64,000 bases of DNA. It comes from BOG-932 sp965276835. Lineage in GTDB: Bacteria > Pseudomonadota > Alphaproteobacteria > BOG-932 > Roseiterribacteraceae. A program made the translations under genes and the position numbers. This document shows positions 58,888 to 64,000 of this stretch, piece after piece. Location: NCBI GenBank assembly GCA_965276835.1, contig OZ255631.1:4278001-4342000 (forward strand), given 5' to 3'. The notes under the pieces were generated by a model. That model did not search any database, was not told where the DNA came from, and worked only from the letters and a program-made list of their open reading frames with translations. Numbering within the stretch: the stretch's first letter is position 1; each line of letters starts with the position of its first letter.

Positions 58888-59076
58888 TCATGCTGGCCTC
58901 CTTCCAGCCAGCATGTTGAATCAGAACAAGCGCCATTCGGGAATCCTAAACTTCCCAATCCGTCAGATCGCAAAACGCTCTAACGAACCTGTTGGCCGAA
59001 GGGCCGACCACGACCCGTTTTTGCCACTCCAACGCACCGTCTCGAATGGGCCAAAGCTGCCACTCCGAGTAGTCTC

Positions 59077-59388
59077 TCAGGCAGTATCTTTGCCATCAGT
59101 TGCATCGAAGCGGCTGGACAGCGCCTCAAAGTGCTCCTCGCCCCCGAAGCCGCCCCCAATGTCATAAAGGTATAGAGTGACACGGCACGGCTGCTGATGC
59201 GCCCATGCCACGGCGTCCGCAACTGACACTGCATCCAAACGATCATAATCGACGACGATATTCGGATCGCTCTCAGGTGCTTGATCTGCATCAGCGCAGC
59301 TATTGTCGTGTTCGACCGCTTCCACGATCGCGTTTACTGTTTTCCAGCGATATGGCCGCTTCCGGCGGTCAATTATATTCCAAATCAT
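59077..59388 (-). CDS. hypothetical protein
   Basis: 103 codons. No family recognised. The first 25 residues are basic with aromatics (NIIDRRKRPYRWKTVNAI), then an acidic stretch, then AVAWAHQQPCRVTLYLYDIG, a strand-helix-like pattern that looks protein-coding, and a Gly-rich end (GGGFGGEEH). GC content is lower than in the flanks. It lies between IS630 copy 2 and the XrtA amidotransferase, on the same strand as the latter. About 95 bases between the IS and its stop and 130 bases upstream hold nothing identifiable. Confidence 0.5.
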   Translation of the reverse strand: MIWNIIDRRKRPYRWKTVNAIVEAVEHDNSCADADQAPESDPNIVVDYDRLDAVSVADAVAWAHQQPCRVTLYLYDIGGGFGGEEHFEALSSRFDATDGKDTA

Positions 59389-59517
59389 CGCCCCAATTTA
59401 AATAACATTGTCCCATTGGCAACGTCTGCTTTTGCAACCCCACCTTCCCTAAGCAGACAGTCTCAAAACCACCCATCTCGGAAATTCGTGACTTACGAGT
59501 TCACGATCTACCCGGAT

Positions 59518-61464
<1,947 letters not shown>

Positions 61465-61470
61465 TATATT

Positions 61471-62097
61471 TTAGAGAACGCCCAGTTCGATATAGTCGAT
61501 CAGCGGTTTCCAATCGTCGCGGAGCGGTGCGCGCACCCCCTTCATCTCAAAGATCGACAGGCCCTGTATCGCCGCCTCGCCATAGGTTGCGCTGTCGCGC
61601 AGCCGCGCCACGACGGCATGACCTTGCGATGCCAGGAACCGCTCCAGCCGGTCGGCTGCACGCGTACGGTCGCGCATGCGGTTGCCGACGATGGCGACAC
61701 CCTTACGGTTCTTGCGGATCGATTTCAGCGCGTCGAGCTTTTCCAGAAAGGCGGTGGAGGCATCCTGGTCGAAGGATGACGGCAGAACCGGCATGATGAT
61801 CAAATCCGCCGCGCCGACCAGTTCCTCGAAGCCATCCTTACGCAGGCCGGCCGGTCCATCGATGATCAGCCGGGTAATCTTCTTGGGCACCTCGCCGGCT
61901 CCCTTCGTCCAGTCCGCGCCGAGGATCGGTTTCGACGTTTTTGGACGGCGCCCGACCCAGCGAAGGCTCGACTTCTGCCTGTCGGCATCGGCCAGCATGA
62001 CTTCGTGTCCCGCAGCAGCGAGCGCCGCGGCAAGGTTGGTGCTCAAAGTCGACTTGCCGCAGCCGCCCTTCGAGTTGGCAATCAGGATGGTGATCAT
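61471..62097 (-). CDS. ParA-family ATPase
   Basis: 208 residues. Deviant Walker A motif KGGCGKSTLS (about 10-19) with both signature lysines, DADRQKSSLRW for the A' box, and LIIDGPAG for Walker B. A middle region DQDASTAFLEKL and the C-terminal DSATYGEAAIQGLSIFEM resemble orphan ParA proteins of alphaproteobacteria. No ParB or parS is nearby. It is 6 bases upstream of the XrtA amidotransferase on the same strand, so co-expression is likely. Possible roles: positioning of a secretion or polymer machine, or plasmid-derived partition. Evidence does not decide. Confidence 0.85.
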   Translation of the reverse strand: MITILIANSKGGCGKSTLSTNLAAALAAAGHEVMLADADRQKSSLRWVGRRPKTSKPILGADWTKGAGEVPKKITRLIIDGPAGLRKDGFEELVGAADLIIMPVLPSSFDQDASTAFLEKLDALKSIRKNRKGVAIVGNRMRDRTRAADRLERFLASQGHAVVARLRDSATYGEAAIQGLSIFEMKGVRAPLRDDWKPLIDYIELGVL

Positions 62098-62168
62098 GCT
62101 GGAAAGCTATAGGGAGCTAGCGAGGACGCCAAGTGGTTCACCGATATAGTCATCAAATTCAAATTTAC

Positions 62169-62201
62169 ATATCACATATGATGTCATATTATATGTGATA
62201 T
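62169..62201. promoter_or_regulatory. operator-like inverted repeat at the PIN toxin start
   Basis: ATATCACATAT (62169-62179) and ATATGTGATAT (62191-62201) are perfect 11-bp arms with an 11-base spacer. The right arm includes the first two bases of the PIN gene ATG at 62200. In this AT-rich gap it is likely the autoregulatory site bound by the RHH antitoxin, and it blocks any ribosome site for ATG 62200. Confidence 0.65.
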
Positions 62202-62619
62202 GAAGGTCGTTATGGATACAGATACCATCGTAGCTGCGATGCGGAGCAATCAGGGCGCAGCATTCGCTCTCATCCAAGCCGCTCGCGAAAAGAAGGTGGT
62301 CTTTACGGCTTCCGTACCGCTCTGCATCGAATATGAAAGTGTGTGCCATCGGCCGGAACATCGGCTAGCCGCAGAATTATCTGTGGCTGAAGTCGGTATA
62401 TTTCTTGATACGATAATGGAGCTTATAGAACCGACGGAGATATTTTTTCTATGGCGTCCGCAGCTTCGCGATCCGGGCGACGAACTTGTTTTAGAGGCCG
62501 CAATCAGTTCTCAGACATCTGCAATCGTGACTTTCAACGTTCGCGATTACCTGCCTGCGGCACAGTTGTTTAATCTAGAAATCCTGACCCCTGCTGAAGC
62601 CTTTCGGAGGATCGCATGA
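62200..62619 (+). CDS. PIN-domain toxin (COG1569 type)
   Basis: 139 residues from ATG 62200; ATG 62212 is an alternative that would leave the operator palindrome outside the gene. PIN motifs: VVMDTDTIVAAMRS for the first acid, SVPLCIEYESV, and DPGDELVLEAAISS with TFNVRDYLPA for the distal acids. COG1569-type PIN proteins are predicted RNase toxins, and the partner is usually an RHH protein. Here the RHH gene follows with a 4-base overlap, so the toxin is encoded first. Codon use is more AT-rich than in core genes. Confidence 0.88.
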   Translation: MKVVMDTDTIVAAMRSNQGAAFALIQAAREKKVVFTASVPLCIEYESVCHRPEHRLAAELSVAEVGIFLDTIMELIEPTEIFFLWRPQLRDPGDELVLEAAISSQTSAIVTFNVRDYLPAAQLFNLEILTPAEAFRRIA

Positions 62620-62870
62620 AGACGCCGAGCAAAACCTATCCTCTTCGCCTGCCGGCCTCGATCAAGGCAGAGGCCGAGAGGCTCGCCGCCTCGGAAGGGG
62701 TCAGTTTCAATCAATTTGCCGCGTCCGCGATCGCCGAGAAGGTGGGCGCGCTTCGGACGGTGGACTTCTTTGCTGCCCGCAAAGGCAGAGCGAACTGGGT
62801 TGAGTTTGATCGCATTATGAAGCGCGAGCGCGGCGAGTTGCCGCGCCCGGGTGACGAACTGCCGGATTAA
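62616..62870 (+). CDS. ribbon-helix-helix antitoxin (HicB/Arc-like)
   Basis: 84 residues from ATG 62616, overlapping the toxin stop. RHH fold at the N-terminus: KTYPLRLPASIKAEAERLAA and SFNQFAASAIAEKVGALR. The C-terminal tail (FAARKGRANWVEFDRIM ... PRPGDELPD) is the likely toxin-binding part. Probably binds the palindrome at 62169-62201. Its stop overlaps that of convergent htpG by 3 bases. Confidence 0.88.
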   Translation: MKTPSKTYPLRLPASIKAEAERLAASEGVSFNQFAASAIAEKVGALRTVDFFAARKGRANWVEFDRIMKRERGELPRPGDELPD

Positions 62871-64000
62871 ATCCCTTTTTCCAACACCGCCGCCAGTCGT
62901 TGGGCGAAGGCGATGGGGTCTTTGACCGCGTCGCCTTCCAGGATGCGGGCCTGGTCCAGCAGCAGCCAGATCCGGTCGGTCAGCGCCTCGGTCGCCCCGT
63001 CGCCGCCCGCGCGTTTCGCCATGTTCCGGATCAGCGGATGGCTGGGATTGATTTCCAGCACATGGGGGTTTTCCGCCTGAAGCTGGCCGTGCATCCTTAG
63101 CAGCTTTTCCAGATGGATATCCGGTGCGCCCTCCGACGCGACCAGCCGGACCGGGCTTTCGCGCAGGGTCGGCGACACCTTCACATCCTTCACCGCATCG
63201 CCCAGCACCAGCTTGGCCAATGTGATCAGTGTGGTGACCTCGCCTTCCGGCGCCACGGGTTCGGCCTTGTCGTCCTTGTTCTCGGTCAGCGGCACCTTGT
63301 CCAGGTCGGCTCCGGCACGCGTGACTGACCGCAGCGGCTTGCCTTCATATTCGTGCGCGACCGACGGCCAGAACTCGTCGATCGAATCGGTCAGCAGCAG
63401 AACCTCGAGGCCGCGCGCCTTGAACCCTTCCAGATGCGGGCTCCGGCGCAATGTCTCGATGTCGTCGCCGGTCAGATAATAGATCGCCTCCTGGTCGGGC
63501 TTCATCCGGCCGAGATAATCGGTCAGCGACGTCAACCCGTCCCCGTTGGTCGAGCGGAACCGGACTGCCTTATAAAGCTCGGCCTTATTCTCGCGGTCCT
63601 CGTAGAGGCCTTCCTTCAGGATCGGGCCGAAATTGTTCCAGAATTCGCCATACGCCTCTTCATCTTCGGCGCGCTTGGCCAGTTCGCTCAGGATCCGCTT
63701 GGTTACGCCGCTGCGGATCTTGGACAGGATCGGCGACAGCTGCAGCATCTCGCGGCTGATATTCAGCGGCAGGTCTTCGCTTTCCACCACGCCGCGCATG
63801 AAGCGCAGATAGGGCGGGATCAAACCCTCGGTGCCCTCGGTGATGAAGACCCGTTTCACATAGAGTTTCACCCCGTGCTTGCGGCTGGGGTCGCCGATAT
63901 CCATCGGCCGCGTCTTCGGCACGAACAGCAGCGCGGTGTAGTCGATCACGCCTTCCGCGCGCCAATGCAATGTCGCCCAGGGTTCGTCGAAGGCATGGGC
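62867..64000 (-). CDS. htpG: molecular chaperone HtpG, N-terminal part outside the window
   Basis: The frame is open to the window end, so the gene runs beyond 64000; about 377 C-terminal residues are visible. Hsp90 middle and C-terminal domains: HAFDEPWATLHWRAEG at the edge, YVKRVFITEG, LRFMRGVVESEDLPLNISRE, FWNNFGPILKEGLYED, and the C-terminal dimer region near residue 300 with LEINPSHPLIRNM. The N-terminal ATPase domain (GHKL fold) is not in the window. It folds and remodels client proteins under stress. Confidence 0.95.
   Translation of the reverse strand, partial: AHAFDEPWATLHWRAEGVIDYTALLFVPKTRPMDIGDPSRKHGVKLYVKRVFITEGTEGLIPPYLRFMRGVVESEDLPLNISREMLQLSPILSKIRSGVTKRILSELAKRAEDEEAYGEFWNNFGPILKEGLYEDRENKAELYKAVRFRSTNGDGLTSLTDYLGRMKPDQEAIYYLTGDDIETLRRSPHLEGFKARGLEVLLLTDSIDEFWPSVAHEYEGKPLRSVTRAGADLDKVPLTENKDDKAEPVAPEGEVTTLITLAKLVLGDAVKDVKVSPTLRESPVRLVASEGAPDIHLEKLLRMHGQLQAENPHVLEINPSHPLIRNMAKRAGGDGATEALTDRIWLLLDQARILEGDAVKDPIAFAQRLAAVLEKGI

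Larger units (their letters stand above)
57929..58980 (-). mobile_element. IS630-family insertion sequence, copy 2
   Basis: 1052 bases, same orientation as the copy at 34225-35276, flanked by TA at 57927-57928 and 58981-58982. The left repeat is GAGCATTTTG and the right repeat CAAAACGCTC, which has one T-to-C change compared with copy 1. The encoded proteins are identical to copy 1 and the A8 slippage run is kept. Near identity suggests recent transposition. Confidence 0.95.

Noticed and set aside
34225..58980. Composite transposon made of the two IS630 copies
   Set aside because: The DNA between them is largely core (tsaE, addAB, trxA), each copy has its own TA duplication, and IS630 elements rarely mobilise 24-kb segments. 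Independent insertions are simpler.
61471..62097. ParA ATPase as part of a plasmid or chromosomal parABS partition locus
   Set aside because: No parB gene or parS-like repeats are near, and the flanking genes are an XrtA amidotransferase and a toxin-antitoxin pair.

Overview
The window is GC-rich chromosomal DNA of an alphaproteobacterium. This rests on the ChvG/ChvI - HprK - RapZ - EIIA(Man) - HPr locus, a TIGR02300 (FYDLN acid) protein, the aroA-cmk-rpsA-ihfB order, AddAB instead of RecBCD, and an XrtA (exosortase A) exopolysaccharide locus. A sphingomonad-like lineage is plausible but not proven. Nearly all of the sequence is coding, and many genes overlap by ATGA or GTGA, so long operons are likely.

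Layout. 1-4427: a DUF3604 protein (cut by the window edge), a membrane-anchored PpiC-type isomerase and three successive HupE/UreJ-family membrane proteins of three different subtypes. 4428-6229: a scarred, lower-GC stretch with a truncated LuxR-type autoinducer-binding domain running head-on into a truncated HNH gene, and the 3' half of a tRNA-Arg(CCG) with its terminator, probably an attachment-site remnant. 6230-12632: core genes (tRNA-Ala, TIGR02300, aroA, cmk, rpsA, ihfB, a LapA-domain protein, trpF). 12629-16584: an accessory block (sugar transferase-like protein, secreted metallophosphoesterase, Ntn-type amidase, mazEF) that separates trpF from trpB. 16673-20974: trpB, trpA, accD, folC. 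21023-25302: ECF sigma factor, FecR-like regulator and a TonB-dependent transducer receptor, a complete cell-surface signalling triplet.

25471-32466: ChvI/ChvG envelope-stress two-component system, HprK, RapZ, a CDF metal exporter, EIIA, HPr and ahcY. 32510-33177: a PIN/Phd toxin-antitoxin pair. 33245-36927: LLM oxidoreductase, IS630 copy 1, DedA, and a ferredoxin-NADP reductase-like flavoprotein. 37009-45037: tsaE, murU-like, addB, addA, trxA. 45998-57297: an XrtA exopolysaccharide operon preceded by a convincing sigma-54 promoter: export lipoprotein, chain-length protein, tyrosine autokinase, outer-membrane barrel, ExeA-like ATPase, deacetylase, FemAB protein, exosortase A, a GNAT-like protein and a GT4 glycosyltransferase. 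57301-59388: a decayed ParDE-like pair, IS630 copy 2 and an unknown small gene. 59518-62097 (minus): the XrtA-type asparagine-synthase-like amidotransferase in an apparent operon with a ParA-type ATPase. 62200-62870: a second PIN-type toxin-antitoxin pair with a perfect palindrome on its start codon. 62867-64000: htpG, cut by the window edge.

The points most worth following are: the DUF3604/PpiC/triple-HupE cluster as a possible uncharacterised envelope system; a RapZ whose Walker A lysine is missing; the IS630 insertion placed exactly in the shared stop codons of two convergent genes so that both are re-formed; the sigma-54 promoter and upstream dyads of the XrtA operon; and the pairing of a ParA ATPase with the XrtA amidotransferase.
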